A stretch of DNA of 64,000 nt, taken from positions 124,001 through 188,000 of the forward strand of contig NZ_FNFQ01000007.1 of assembly GCF_900101175.1 (NCBI RefSeq). Direction: 5' to 3'. Within the stretch, counting starts at the first letter, position 1; each line of letters begins with the position of its first letter. Made by a program: the position numbers and the translations under genes. The notes below the pieces were generated by a model that was not told the DNA's origin, made no database searches, and saw nothing but the letters and a program-made list of their open reading frames with translations. The DNA comes from Stenotrophomonas pavanii (lineage in GTDB: Bacteria; Pseudomonadota; Gammaproteobacteria; Xanthomonadales; Xanthomonadaceae). Below are positions 27,482 to 38,421 of this stretch, piece by piece.

Positions 27482-29246
27482 CAAGGACGACGCCGCCGCC
27501 TCGCCCCCGCCGCTGCGCCGCCTTGGCAGCCTGCGGACGCTGTGGCCGTTCGTGCGCCGCCACAGTGGACTGTTCACTGCCTGGCTGCTGGCCCTGGCGG
27601 TGTCGTCGGCGGCCACGCTGAGCCTGCCCCCCGCCGTGAAGCAGATGATCGACCATGGCTTCAGCAGCGGGGGCCAGATCAACCGTGCCTTCGCCCTGCT
27701 GATGCTGGTGGCGGTCGTGCTGGCACTGGCAACGGCCGCGCGGTTCTACTTCGTATCGCTGCTGGGCGAAAAGGTCGTCGCCGACCTGCGCAGCCGCCTG
27801 TACGCACACCTGATCCAGCTCGGCGCAGGCTTCCATGACCGCAGCCGCAGCGGCGAGCTGGTCTCGCGCCTGACCGCCGACAGCGAGCTGCTGCGCAGCG
27901 TGGTCGGCTCGACCATGTCGGTGGCCCTGCGCAGCAGCGTGACCGTGGTCGGCAGCCTGGCGATGCTGTTCGTCACCAGCCCGCGGCTGGCCGCGTGGTC
28001 ACTTCTCGGCATCCCGCTGGCGGTGCTGCCGATCATCATCGGCGCGCGCAAGCTGCGCGCGGTTGCGCGCAGCAGCCAGGACCGCATCGCCGATGCCAAC
28101 AGCCTGGCCAGCGAGACGCTGGGCGCGGTCCGCACGGTGCAGGCGCACGCACGCGAGCCCTACGAGCGCGGCCGCTTCGACAAGGCGCTGGGCGATGCCA
28201 TCGGTGCCGCGCGCCGCCGCATCGGTGCGCAGTCGCTGGTCACCGCCAGCGCCATCCTGCTGGTGTTTGGCGCCATCGTCGGCGTGCTGTGGCTGGGCGC
28301 GCACGATGTCATCGACGGGCGCCTCAGCGCCGGTACGCTGGGCCAGTTCGTGCTGTACGCGCTGATCGGCGGCGGCTCGGTCGGCGCCCTGGCTGAAGTG
28401 TGGAACGAGCTGCAGCGTGCGGCCGGTGGCATGGGCCGCATCGGCGAACTGCTGCAGGAAGACATCGAGATCCGTGCGCCGGCGCAGCCGCTTGCGCTGC
28501 CGCAACCGCTCCGGGGTGAAATCCGCTTCGACGAGGTGGTGTTCCACTATCCGCAGCGCCCGGACCAGGCCGCGCTGGACCACTTCAACCTGCATGTCCG
28601 CCCGGGTGAGACCGTGGCCCTGGTCGGCCCGTCGGGCGCCGGCAAGAGCACGGTGCTGTCGATGCTGCTGCGCTTCCACGACCCGGCCAGCGGCCGCATC
28701 TGCGTGGATGGCATCGACGTGCGCCAGGTCGACCCGGCCGAACTGCGCGCGCAGCTGGCGCTGGTGCCGCAGCAGCCGACGCTGTTCGCGGCCAGCGCAC
28801 GCGACAACATCCGATACGGCCGCCTGCAGGCCAGCGACGCCGAGGTCGAGGCGGCCGCACGTGCGGCCGAGGCCGATGGTTTCCTGCGCGCATTGCCGCA
28901 GGGCTACGACAGTGAACTGGGTGAGCGCGGTGCCCGCCTGTCCGGCGGCCAGCAGCAACGCGTGGCAATTGCCCGCGCGCTGCTGAAGGATGCGCCGATC
29001 CTGTTGCTGGACGAGGCCACCAGTGCACTGGATGCGCAGAGCGAGCATGGCGTGCAACAGGCACTGGAGCGCCTGATGGCTGGCCGCACCACGCTGGTCA
29101 TCGCCCATCGCCTGGCCACCGTGTTGAAGGCCGACCGCATCGTGGTGATGGACCAGGGCCGCATCGTGGCCGAAGGCACCCATTCGCAGCTGCTGGCCCA
29201 AGGCGGACTGTACGCTGAACTGGCACGCCTGCAGTTCATCGATTGA
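27474..29246 (+). CDS. ABC exporter, fused permease and ATPase (MsbA/LapB-like)
   Basis: 590 residues starting MTDKDDAAAS within the last codons of yigZ. N-terminal six-helix ABC type I exporter domain (~25-315), then the nucleotide-binding domain: Walker A GPSGAGKST (~385), Q-loop LVPQQPTLFA, signature LSGGQQQRVAIARALL, Walker B ILLLDEATSALD and switch His in LVIAHRLATV. A half-transporter that should work as a homodimer exporting lipid or drug-like substrates; the actual cargo is unknown. Confidence 0.92.
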   Translation: MTDKDDAAASPPPLRRLGSLRTLWPFVRRHSGLFTAWLLALAVSSAATLSLPPAVKQMIDHGFSSGGQINRAFALLMLVAVVLALATAARFYFVSLLGEKVVADLRSRLYAHLIQLGAGFHDRSRSGELVSRLTADSELLRSVVGSTMSVALRSSVTVVGSLAMLFVTSPRLAAWSLLGIPLAVLPIIIGARKLRAVARSSQDRIADANSLASETLGAVRTVQAHAREPYERGRFDKALGDAIGAARRRIGAQSLVTASAILLVFGAIVGVLWLGAHDVIDGRLSAGTLGQFVLYALIGGGSVGALAEVWNELQRAAGGMGRIGELLQEDIEIRAPAQPLALPQPLRGEIRFDEVVFHYPQRPDQAALDHFNLHVRPGETVALVGPSGAGKSTVLSMLLRFHDPASGRICVDGIDVRQVDPAELRAQLALVPQQPTLFAASARDNIRYGRLQASDAEVEAAARAAEADGFLRALPQGYDSELGERGARLSGGQQQRVAIARALLKDAPILLLDEATSALDAQSEHGVQQALERLMAGRTTLVIAHRLATVLKADRIVVMDQGRIVAEGTHSQLLAQGGLYAELARLQFID

Positions 29247-29316
29247 TGACGGCCGGCTAACATCGGCCGGACCAAGCTGGCCTCGCATCAGCAGCATCCG
29301 CTGAAGGAGGTCCACG

Positions 29317-29511
29317 ATGTCGTTCCGTCAGTTCCCTGCCGTCGACAGCAATGGCGAAAGCCACATCATCATCGAGTTCAAGCCCGAGGCGAATGGCAGC
29401 GGGCACCATTCCGAAGCCACGCCGCGCTATGAACTGGATGATGGCCGTCATCTGGTGCGAAATGGCCGCGAGTTCACCACCAGCGGTGGTGAGCTGAGGC
29501 TGACGATCTAG
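29317..29511 (+). CDS. Small conserved-type hypothetical protein (64 aa)
   Basis: MSFRQFPAVDSNGESHIIIEF opens a 64-residue protein with alternating strand-like pattern and no membrane segment or signal. A near-consensus ribosome site (GAAGGAGGT) lies 6 bases before the ATG, and the composition matches neighbouring genes, so it is very likely expressed. Function unknown. Confidence 0.75.
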   Translation: MSFRQFPAVDSNGESHIIIEFKPEANGSGHHSEATPRYELDDGRHLVRNGREFTTSGGELRLTI

Positions 29512-29532
29512 CACTGCCACCCCGCCTGGTGG

Positions 29533-29552
29533 GTGCCCACCTTGGTGGGCAC
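29533..29552. repeat. SMAG-like hairpin lacking the GTAG head
   Basis: GTGCCCACC-TT-GGTGGGCAC, a perfect 9-bp stem, 21 bp after the preceding gene. Confidence 0.6.
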
Positions 29553-29595
29553 TGGCTCTATCGCCCCTCTCTGGCTAGGTGTCGCCCCTGGTCGA

Positions 29596-29647
29596 CACGC
29601 TTTTTGCCAAGGGCAGTCGAGCATGACTCGACCCTGCAAAAAGCGTG
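29596..29647. repeat. Two-tier palindrome between convergent genes
   Basis: Outer arms CACGCTTTTTGC (29596-29607) and GCAAAAAGCGTG (29636-29647) are exact inverted repeats enclosing an inner GTCGAG-CATGA-CTCGAC hairpin of SMAG type. It may serve as a bidirectional terminator between the small protein gene and tyrA. No gene lies in 29512-29753. Confidence 0.65.
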
Positions 29648-29753
29648 ATCAATTTTTGACCAACCATCTTGACAGCCTTGCCCGCCAAGGGCCGCACGCG
29701 GTTATCCACATGTTTGCTCAGCATCCATCCACACCGCCTGTGGATGAATGTGG

Positions 29754-30878
29754 TCAGCCCAACACGCGCCCGATGCCGCTGGCGTCCACCTCGGCGGCCG
29801 CGCGGGTGATCGCCCCCGGATCGCTGCCGGCCACGAACCCGAGGCGGAAGTGCACCTCGCCACCGGGCGTGCGCGAGGAATGGATCGACGCCAGGCTGAC
29901 GCCATGCTGCTCGAACACGTTCAGCAGCGCACGCAGCGAGCCGGGCCGGTCTTCCGGCAGGTGCACCGACAGCGCGTTGCGCTCGGTCAGGTCAGCCAGC
30001 AGATACCCCACGCGTTCGAAGGTGTAGTTGCCGTCAGCCAGCGCCTGCTCGCCGAAGGCACTGCGATTGGCCGACAGCAGCTGCTCGCGGAATCCAGCCC
30101 GCGCGCTGTCATCGCCCTGCGCAACCTGCGCCCGCAGCGCCTGCAGCTGGCCGACCAGCCGTTCCAGCATCGGCGCCACGTAGGGATTGCCGAACTGGAT
30201 GTCTTCGTAGATCGCCGGATTGAGCGACAGGATGCGCGCGATGATCGCGGTATCCAGTTCGAACGACGCCGACCGGTACGGCATCATCGCGGCCAGGTCG
30301 CCCAGCTGCGGCTGGTACTGCCGCAGCACGCCGGCCTGGGCCAGATGGGTGGCATGCACCATCGCCTGCACCAGCGCCATCATCTGGTCGTGGTGCTGCG
30401 GCGTGGCCCGCACGCACTCGGCCTGCAGCGCCGCGCACAGCGTGTCGACCCAGGGCTGCCAATGCTGAAGCCGGGCTTCGCAGACCACCATCACCCGGCC
30501 CTTCAGCGTCGGTGCTTTCGGCGGCGCGGTCATCGGATGCAGGCCGACCACTTCGGCCTGCGAGTCCAGCATCGCCTGTACCGGTGCTTCCTTCACCGAG
30601 GTCACGTCCAGCCACAGCCTGCCCTGCTCGCGGCCGGCCGACTGCCGCACGTACTCGGCGATCAATGCCGGCGTGTGCCGGATCGGTGCCGAGAACACCA
30701 GCACATCGGCCTGCGCCAGCAGGTGTTCCGGCGTGTGCGAGCCCGGGTCCGCGGGATCATGGCCGATCACCTGCAGCTGCATGTGCTGCTGGAAGAAGCG
30801 GGTCAGCCAGCGCCCGTAGGCGCCAGCGCTGCCGATGATGCCGACCGTGCGCGGCGTGCGGGGATCCAGGCCGCTCAT
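29754..30878 (-). CDS. tyrA: Prephenate dehydrogenase with C-terminal ACT domain
   Basis: 374 residues; NAD(P)-dependent oxidative decarboxylation of prephenate to hydroxyphenylpyruvate for tyrosine. N-terminal Rossmann motif VGIIGSAGAYGRW; LDVTSVKEAPVQAM; the substrate-binding VVGLHPMTAPPK; a helical dimerisation domain with VHATHLAQAGVLRQ; and a C-terminal ACT domain (~300-370: LPEDRPGSLRALLNVFEQHGVS) for feedback control. Start ATG overlaps the pdxY stop (ATGA), so the two are translationally coupled. Confidence 0.93.
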   Translation of the reverse strand: MSGLDPRTPRTVGIIGSAGAYGRWLTRFFQQHMQLQVIGHDPADPGSHTPEHLLAQADVLVFSAPIRHTPALIAEYVRQSAGREQGRLWLDVTSVKEAPVQAMLDSQAEVVGLHPMTAPPKAPTLKGRVMVVCEARLQHWQPWVDTLCAALQAECVRATPQHHDQMMALVQAMVHATHLAQAGVLRQYQPQLGDLAAMMPYRSASFELDTAIIARILSLNPAIYEDIQFGNPYVAPMLERLVGQLQALRAQVAQGDDSARAGFREQLLSANRSAFGEQALADGNYTFERVGYLLADLTERNALSVHLPEDRPGSLRALLNVFEQHGVSLASIHSSRTPGGEVHFRLGFVAGSDPGAITRAAAEVDASGIGRVLG

Positions 30879-31783
30879 GCCACGCGTTCGGCGCGGAAGC
30901 GCGTTCCTTCGGCCAGCGCCGCCGGCGCGGCGGCGACCACGTCGAATTCCTCGAAGCCGTTGTCCAGGGTCGCCTCCAGCGCCGCGTGGGTGCCGGCGAT
31001 CGCCCGCGAGATCGCCAGCTGCATCGATTCGCCGCGCAGCAGGAAGGACACCACCAGCGACATCAGCACATCCCCCGTACCGGCCACGTCCACCGGCAGC
31101 AGTGGCGAGGTCCAGCGCCAGGTCTCCTCGCGGCCAACGGCCAGGGTCACCAGTTCACCCGGGTTGCCGCCCACGCTGTGCGCGATCACCCAGTGCGGGC
31201 CACGATCCAGCAGCGTGCGCGCGGCGGCGATGGCATCGGTCTCGGCCAGCGCCGGCATGCCGGTCAGGCGATTCAGTTCGAAGGCGTTCGGGGTCACCAG
31301 CCAGGCATGCGGCAGCAGGCGTTCGGCGAAGACCGCTTCCAGGCCCGGTTCCACATAGGGCCCGGTGTGGGTGTCGCCGATCACCGGATCCAGGCAGTAG
31401 CGCAGCTGCGGGCAGGCCGGCAGGATCCGGTCCAGCCAGTCGGCGAATGTCGCGCCGTTGGCGGTACTGCCGAAATAGCCGGACACCAGCATCTTGGCGC
31501 GCTGCGGCAGGCCACGCTCGTGGGTACCGAGGAGCAGGTCGGCGAACCAGTCGACGGGCAGCACGCGGCCCCGCGTAGTGTCGTAGAACGGGGCATTGCT
31601 CAGCAGCACGGTCGGGATTTCCGCCACACGCACGCCGAGTGCGCGCATCGGCGGTACAGCCGCGCTGTTGCCGGCATGGCCGTAGACAAGTTGCGACTGG
31701 ACCGAGATGACATCGATCGGCGACGGCCCATCCGGCCGCTGGCGGCGGCCGTGGACCAGATGGTTATCAAGGGATTCGCTCAT
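30875..31783 (-). CDS. pdxY: Pyridoxal kinase PdxY
   Basis: 302 residues of the ribokinase fold; phosphorylates pyridoxal in the B6 salvage pathway. Family motifs: VISVQSQLVYGHAGNSAAVPPM, YFGS (GY..S), YCLDPVIGD, TPNAFELNRLTG and the catalytic anion hole DVAGTGDVLMSLV with GTGD. The N-terminus (MSESLDNHLVHGRRQRPDG) is longer than in E. coli. Coupled to tyrA by a 4-bp overlap. Confidence 0.93.
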   Translation of the reverse strand: MSESLDNHLVHGRRQRPDGPSPIDVISVQSQLVYGHAGNSAAVPPMRALGVRVAEIPTVLLSNAPFYDTTRGRVLPVDWFADLLLGTHERGLPQRAKMLVSGYFGSTANGATFADWLDRILPACPQLRYCLDPVIGDTHTGPYVEPGLEAVFAERLLPHAWLVTPNAFELNRLTGMPALAETDAIAAARTLLDRGPHWVIAHSVGGNPGELVTLAVGREETWRWTSPLLPVDVAGTGDVLMSLVVSFLLRGESMQLAISRAIAGTHAALEATLDNGFEEFDVVAAAPAALAEGTRFRAERVA

Positions 31784-32324
31784 GGCCGCATTCTACGCCC
31801 AAGGGGGTTTTCGGCAGGGCTTGCAGCCCTGCACCTGCCGAAGGCGAAGCCGAAGCAAGATCAGGAGCCGCATTCCGTGGGATGGCGGGGCGGTGTGGGT
31901 GGTCAGGACACGCCGTAAACCCATCCATGGGGGCTCGATGGCGCCATCCATGGCACCAACGGTCCTGCCCACCCACACCGCCCCGCCTCTGACAGATTCG
32001 CGCGACTGTTGCTGGGTGCCGACCGTTGGTCGGCACATCTGTGGGATACCGAAATAAATCGGGGTCAGATCCGTTTTTCTTCGGAAAACGGATCTGACCC
32101 CACGAGCTGTTCCGACAGATCGCGGAAAACTGTCGAAGGCGGGGTGGGTCCGGTTGCGGGGGCGTGAGCCGCATGGATGCGGCGACCGAGCCTACATGGA
32201 CGTATTTACGGCGTCCCCCGTAACCGCACCCACCCCGCCAACCCACGGATAGCCAGCTTCTGCTGTTGACGTTGACGTTGCTTCGGCAGGTGCAGGGCTG
32301 CAAGCCCTGCAAAACCCAAACTCC
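31784..32324. repeat. Nested palindromic intergenic repeat block
   Basis: No gene in 541 bp; instead a stack of inverted repeats. A 30-bp sequence at 31814-31843 recurs as an exact inverted copy at 32281-32310. Inside lie two ~100-bp hairpins with ~26-bp near-perfect GC-rich arms (31883-31985 and 32129-32241), a GTGCCGACC/GGTCGGCAC hairpin near 32019, and a perfect 17-bp inverted repeat GGGGTCAGATCCGTTTT (32061-32077 and 32085-32101, inverted). Frames that cross this block are palindrome artefacts. Confidence 0.85.
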
Positions 32325-33524
32325 TCAGTGAGCAGCAGGCCGCGACGGCGGCAGCCACGCCGCGACGATGCCCAGCAGCGGCAGGAACGCGGTCAGCTGA
32401 TAGACGTACTCGATGTTGGTCTTGTCCGCCAGCAGGCCGAGCACGGCCGCGCCCAGCCCGCCCATGCCGAACGCAAAGCCGAAGAACAGGCCGGACACCA
32501 TGCCGACACGGTGCGGCATCATTTCCTGCGCGTACACCACGATGGCCGAGAATGCCGAGGACAACACGAAGCCGATCAGTACCGCCAGCACCGTGGTCCA
32601 CAGCAGATCGGCATGCGGCAGCATCAGCGCAAATGGCGCCACGCCCAGGATCGAGGTCCAGATGATCGGCTTGCGGCCGATGCGATCACCCAGCGGGCCA
32701 CCCAGGAAGCCGCCGGCCGCAGACGCCACCAGGAACGCGAACAGGTGCAGCTGCGCCTGTGCCACCGGAATGCCGAAGTGGTGGATCAGGTAGAAGGTGA
32801 AGTAGCTGCCGATGCTGGCCATGTAGAAGTACTTGCTGAAGATCAGCACCAGCAGGATCGCCAGCACCTTGGCCACGGTGCGCGGCGGATGGCGCGGGGC
32901 CATCGAGGCGGTGCTGGCCGGGCGCGGGGTGCCCAGGTGCAGCGCGTACCAGCGGCCGACATAGGTCAGCAGCGCGATGCCGATCAGCGCGGCGCCGGCA
33001 AACCACGATGCGGCATGCTGGCCATACGGCACGATCACTGCGGCCGCAATCAGCGGGCCCAGTGCGGTACCGAAGTTGCCACCCACCTGGAACACCGACT
33101 GCGCGAAACCGTGCCGGCCACCCGAGGCCAGCCGGGCGATGCGCGAGGCCTCCGGGTGGAAGATCGCCGAGCCGATGCCGACCATGGCCGCGGCCATCAG
33201 CACCACCGCGTAGTTCGGTGCGAAACCGAGCAGCAGCATGCCGCACAGGGTCGAGGCCATGCCGATCGGCAGCGAGTACGGTGCCGGGCGGCGATCAGTG
33301 GCCATGCCGATCAACGGCTGGAAGATCGAAGCGGTGAGCTGATAGGTCAGCGTGATCAGGCCGATCTGGGTGAAGCTGAGGTTGAAGCCGCCCTTGATCA
33401 CCGGATAGATGGCCAGGATCAGCGACTGCATCATGTCGTTGACGACATGCGAGGTGGAGATGGCGGCCAGCACGCCGGGAGCTACCGGGCGCGAGGTCGT
33501 TGCGGGAGAAGCCAGGGTCGACAT
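32325..33524 (-). CDS. MFS exporter, fosmidomycin-resistance (Fsr) type
   Basis: 399 residues with 12 predicted membrane helices. Fsr signature near the N-terminus (ISTSHVVNDMMQSLILAIYP), MFS motif A variants (GMATDRRPAP; GGPLGDRIGRK), and GIGSAIFHPEASRIAR. Homologues export fosmidomycin and related compounds. Divergent from an AraC-type regulator 72 bp away, which may control it. Confidence 0.9.
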   Translation of the reverse strand: MSTLASPATTSRPVAPGVLAAISTSHVVNDMMQSLILAIYPVIKGGFNLSFTQIGLITLTYQLTASIFQPLIGMATDRRPAPYSLPIGMASTLCGMLLLGFAPNYAVVLMAAAMVGIGSAIFHPEASRIARLASGGRHGFAQSVFQVGGNFGTALGPLIAAAVIVPYGQHAASWFAGAALIGIALLTYVGRWYALHLGTPRPASTASMAPRHPPRTVAKVLAILLVLIFSKYFYMASIGSYFTFYLIHHFGIPVAQAQLHLFAFLVASAAGGFLGGPLGDRIGRKPIIWTSILGVAPFALMLPHADLLWTTVLAVLIGFVLSSAFSAIVVYAQEMMPHRVGMVSGLFFGFAFGMGGLGAAVLGLLADKTNIEYVYQLTAFLPLLGIVAAWLPPSRPAAH

Positions 33525-33596
33525 GGACGCAGTCAGGTTGGGGGCGAGCCCCGCATGCTACGGTTGCCCTCCCCTCCCTTCTGCCGCGTTCAGGTC

Positions 33597-34394
33597 ATGC
33601 CCTATCGCAAAAAGGACATCGCCGGCGACGTCGATCCGGCCGCGCCCTGGCGGGAGGTTCCCCTGCACCGTCCGGTCACCTATCGGGTCACCCAGTACCC
33701 GGTGGGCACCCACATTCCCGGGCACAAGCACCAGCGCCACCAGCTGGTCTACGCCCTCTCCGGCCTGATGGTGGTGCGATCGGAAGTCGGCCGCTGGGTG
33801 GTGCCCTCGAACCGCGCGATCTGGATGCCGGCCGGGATGGTGCACGCGGTGGACTGCATCGCCGCCGTGCACATGCGCAGCCTGTACATCGACCCGTCGT
33901 TCGCCCCGCACCTGCCGACCGAGCCGTTCGCGGTGCAGGTGTCGCCCTTGCTGCGCGAGCTGCTGCAGGCCGCCACGCTGGTCAAGGGCGAGCACATCGA
34001 GGACAGCCGCGATGGCCGCGTGGTGCGCCTGCTGCTGGACGAACTGCACCGCATGGACGTGCTGCCGCTGCACCTGCCTGCGCCGAGCGACCCGCGCCTG
34101 CTGCGGATCTGCCAACACCTGCAGAAGCACCCCGGCGATGAAGCCACGCTGCAGGACTGGGCGCAGGCGCTGGAGGTTGACGTGAAAACCATCCAGCGCC
34201 ACTTCGCCAGCGAGCTGGGCATGACCTTCGGGCAGTGGCGGCAGCAGGCGCGGCTGCTGGCTGCCCTGGAACGATTGGCGGTGGGCGACAAGGTCATCGA
34301 TGTGGCGCTGGCGATGGGTTACGACAGCCCCAGCGCGTTCAGCAGCATGTTCAAGCGCCAGCTGGGGCAGACGCCTGCGGCATTTTTCCGATGA
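33597..34394 (+). CDS. AraC-family transcriptional regulator
   Basis: 265 residues. N-terminal cupin domain (~25-110: PGHKHQRHQLVYALSGLMVV, WMPAGMVHAV) and a C-terminal pair of helix-turn-helix units (WAQALEVDVKTIQRHFASEL; VIDVALAMGYDSPSAFSSMF) ending KRQLGQTPAAFFR. The small-molecule ligand would bind the cupin. Divergently transcribed from the Fsr-like exporter, its likely target. Convergent with dnaJ. Confidence 0.92.
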   Translation: MPYRKKDIAGDVDPAAPWREVPLHRPVTYRVTQYPVGTHIPGHKHQRHQLVYALSGLMVVRSEVGRWVVPSNRAIWMPAGMVHAVDCIAAVHMRSLYIDPSFAPHLPTEPFAVQVSPLLRELLQAATLVKGEHIEDSRDGRVVRLLLDELHRMDVLPLHLPAPSDPRLLRICQHLQKHPGDEATLQDWAQALEVDVKTIQRHFASELGMTFGQWRQQARLLAALERLAVGDKVIDVALAMGYDSPSAFSSMFKRQLGQTPAAFFR

Positions 34395-34403
34395 TCGCAA
34401 ACG

Positions 34404-34430
34404 AAAACGCCGGGCATGGCCCGGCGCTAC
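34404..34430 (-). terminator. SMAG element acting as dnaJ terminator
   Basis: On the minus strand GTAG-CGCCGGGC-CAT-GCCCGGCG is followed at once by TTTT: a SMAG palindrome whose tail makes a functional-looking intrinsic terminator 25 bp after the dnaJ stop. Confidence 0.8.
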
Positions 34431-34454
34431 CGCCCAACGCTTCCGTTGAAAAAC

Positions 34455-35579
34455 TCAGGACGTCATCCGGTCCCAGAAGCCCTTCACGCCATCCATGAAC
34501 GTCGCCGACTTCGGCGAATGCTTGCGTGCTTCCTCGCCGACGAAGGTGGCTTCGAACTGCTCCAGCAGCTTGCGCTGTTCGTTGGTGAGGTTGACCGGGG
34601 TCTCCACCACCACGCGGCAGTACAGGTCACCTTCGCTGCGGCTGCGCACCGAACGCACGCCCTTGCCGCGCAGGCGGAACAGCTTGCCGGTCTGGGTCTC
34701 GGCCGGGATGCGGATCTCCGCTTCGCCGCCGAGGGTAGCCACGCGCACGGTGTCGCCCAGTGCCGCCTGCGAGATGCGGATCGGCACTTCGCAGTGCAGG
34801 TCGTCGCCATCGCGCTGGAAGATCGCATGCTCGCGCACCCGCACTTCCACGTACAGGTCACCCGGCGGCGTTCCTGCCGGGCCGGCTTCGCCTTCGCCCT
34901 GCAGGCGGATGCGGTCGCCGGTATCGACGCCGGCCGGCACCTTCACCGACAGCACCTTGTCTTCCTCGACGCGGCCGTTGCCATGGCAGGTCTTGCAGGG
35001 CTTGGCGATGATCTGGCCACGGCCGCCGCAGTTGTGGCAGGCCTGCTGCATGGCGAAGATGCCGCGCTGGATGCGCACCTGGCCGCGGCCATGGCACACG
35101 TTGCAGGTCTCGACCTTGCCGTCCTCGGAGCCACTGCCATCGCAGTCGCCGCACTCGGCCAGGGTCGGAATCTCGATCCGGCGCTCGACGCCGCGCACGG
35201 CTTCTTCCAGGTCCAGTTCCATCACGTAGCCAATGTCGGCACCGCGACGGGCCTGGCGCGGACCACCGCCGCCACCGCCGAAGATGTTGCCGAAGATATC
35301 GCCGAAGATATCGTTCATGTCCGGGCCACCCGGACCGCCGCCGCCCATGCCGTGCTCGAACGCGGCGTGGCCGTGGCTGTCGTACATGCGGCGCTTGTTG
35401 CCGTCGGACAGCACTTCGTAGGCTTCCTTGCACTCCTTGAAGGAGGCCTCGGCCGCCGCATCACCCGGGTTGCGGTCCGGATGGAACTTCATCGCGCAGC
35501 GACGGTAGGCCTTCTTCAGCTCTTCGTCGGTGGCGGTGCGGGCAACGCCCAGCACTTCGTAGTAATCGCGCTTGCTCAT
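34455..35579 (-). CDS. dnaJ: Chaperone DnaJ (Hsp40)
   Basis: 374 residues. J domain (1-70, [11 protein letters not shown] with HPD), Gly/Phe-rich linker with [19 protein letters not shown], four CxxCxGxG zinc motifs ([32 protein letters not shown]) and the C-terminal client-binding domain. Activates DnaK ATPase. Last gene of hrcA-grpE-dnaK-dnaJ. Confidence 0.98.
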   Translation of the reverse strand: MSKRDYYEVLGVARTATDEELKKAYRRCAMKFHPDRNPGDAAAEASFKECKEAYEVLSDGNKRRMYDSHGHAAFEHGMGGGGPGGPDMNDIFGDIFGNIFGGGGGGPRQARRGADIGYVMELDLEEAVRGVERRIEIPTLAECGDCDGSGSEDGKVETCNVCHGRGQVRIQRGIFAMQQACHNCGGRGQIIAKPCKTCHGNGRVEEDKVLSVKVPAGVDTGDRIRLQGEGEAGPAGTPPGDLYVEVRVREHAIFQRDGDDLHCEVPIRISQAALGDTVRVATLGGEAEIRIPAETQTGKLFRLRGKGVRSVRSRSEGDLYCRVVVETPVNLTNEQRKLLEQFEATFVGEEARKHSPKSATFMDGVKGFWDRMTS

Positions 35580-35733
35580 ATCGTGAATCGGGTTCCGGAA
35601 CGTCGGGATTCGTCAAAGCGGAAGAGCGGAACCAGGTCCGCTCTTGCGTCGGGCGCCCCGACACGCCGGTGGGCGGTCAGGACCCTGATGCGACAACGGG
35701 ACGCTGGCTGGCAGCGTCCCGCGTCGGTCCGGA

Positions 35734-37656
<1,923 letters not shown>

Positions 37657-37719
37657 GGGGGAGACTCCTGAGGATGCTAGTTGGGGTCAGTCCGGCCGTT
37701 CGGCCGGTGGATGAATACG

Positions 37720-37748
37720 ATGTGGGGGAGGCTCGTGGAACATTCAAG
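37720..37748 (-). promoter_or_regulatory. Sigma32-like heat-shock promoter of dnaK
   Basis: Minus-strand -35 CTTGAAT (37742-37748), 14-base spacer, -10 CCCCACAT (37720-37727); sigma32 consensus CTTGAAA/CCCCATNT. Confidence 0.75.
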
Positions 37749-37837
37749 CCATCCTCCGAACGCTGTGTTTCCGGTCATCCGGCGCGTTCAGCGTCGGGTC
37801 GGGTGGCGGTCTCTGTCCGCCGCCCGGCCCCGCGGGA

Positions 37838-38353
37838 TCACTCGGCGGCCACCACCACCAGCGCCGGCCGCAGCAGGCGCTCGTTGAGCAGGTAGCCCTT
37901 CTGGAACACGGTCACCACGCTGCTCGGGGCGGCACCCGGGGTCGGGGCCTGGCTGATCGCCTGGTGGTGTTCCGGGTTGAACGGCTGGCCGATCGGGTCC
38001 AGCAGGACCAGGCCGTTGTCGGCAGCGACCTTGAGCAGCTGCTTGTAGGTCAGCTCCAGGCCTTCGCGCAGAGGGTGCGGGTCGTCGCCGGCGGCCTTCA
38101 GGCCGGCATCCAGGCTGTCGAACACGGGGAGCAGATCGCCCAGCAGCTTCTCGTTGGCGAACTTGCGGGCCTGTTCGATGTCACGGGCAACGCGCTTGCG
38201 CTGGTTCTCCAGGTCGGCGCGCTCACGCAGGGCATCGGCCTTGACCTGTTCGATTTCGGCGCGCAGGCGCTCGACTTCGTCGTTGACGCCGGCGGTGGCG
38301 GCCGCATCGGCGGCACTCTGCTGGGATTCGATATCTGGCTGTTCGTGGTTCAT
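37838..38353 (-). CDS. grpE: Nucleotide exchange factor GrpE
   Basis: 171 residues from the ATG at 38353. Long N-terminal coiled coil ([40 protein letters not shown]) and the beta-domain with [11 protein letters not shown] and [20 protein letters not shown]. Releases ADP from DnaK and acts as a thermosensor in the family. Has its own sigma32-like promoter overlapping the end of hrcA. Confidence 0.97.
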   Translation of the reverse strand: MNHEQPDIESQQSAADAAATAGVNDEVERLRAEIEQVKADALRERADLENQRKRVARDIEQARKFANEKLLGDLLPVFDSLDAGLKAAGDDPHPLREGLELTYKQLLKVAADNGLVLLDPIGQPFNPEHHQAISQAPTPGAAPSSVVTVFQKGYLLNERLLRPALVVVAAE

Positions 38354-38394
38354 GTCTGGGTCCCTGGCGGTCAAACTCCGCCTCCAACCACCCT

Positions 38395-38421
38395 AGTGTG
38401 GGCGGGATGCTGCGTTTCAAG
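38395..38421 (-). promoter_or_regulatory. Sigma32-like heat-shock promoter of grpE, overlapping the hrcA stop codon
   Basis: Minus-strand -35 CTTGAAA (38415-38421, exact consensus), 12-base spacer, -10 CCCACACT (38395-38402). The hrcA TGA lies inside the -35 box. Confidence 0.7.

Noticed and set aside
31767..32312. 181-aa frame in the palindrome block
   Set aside because: Consists of repeat DNA; no ribosome site and no protein-like pattern.
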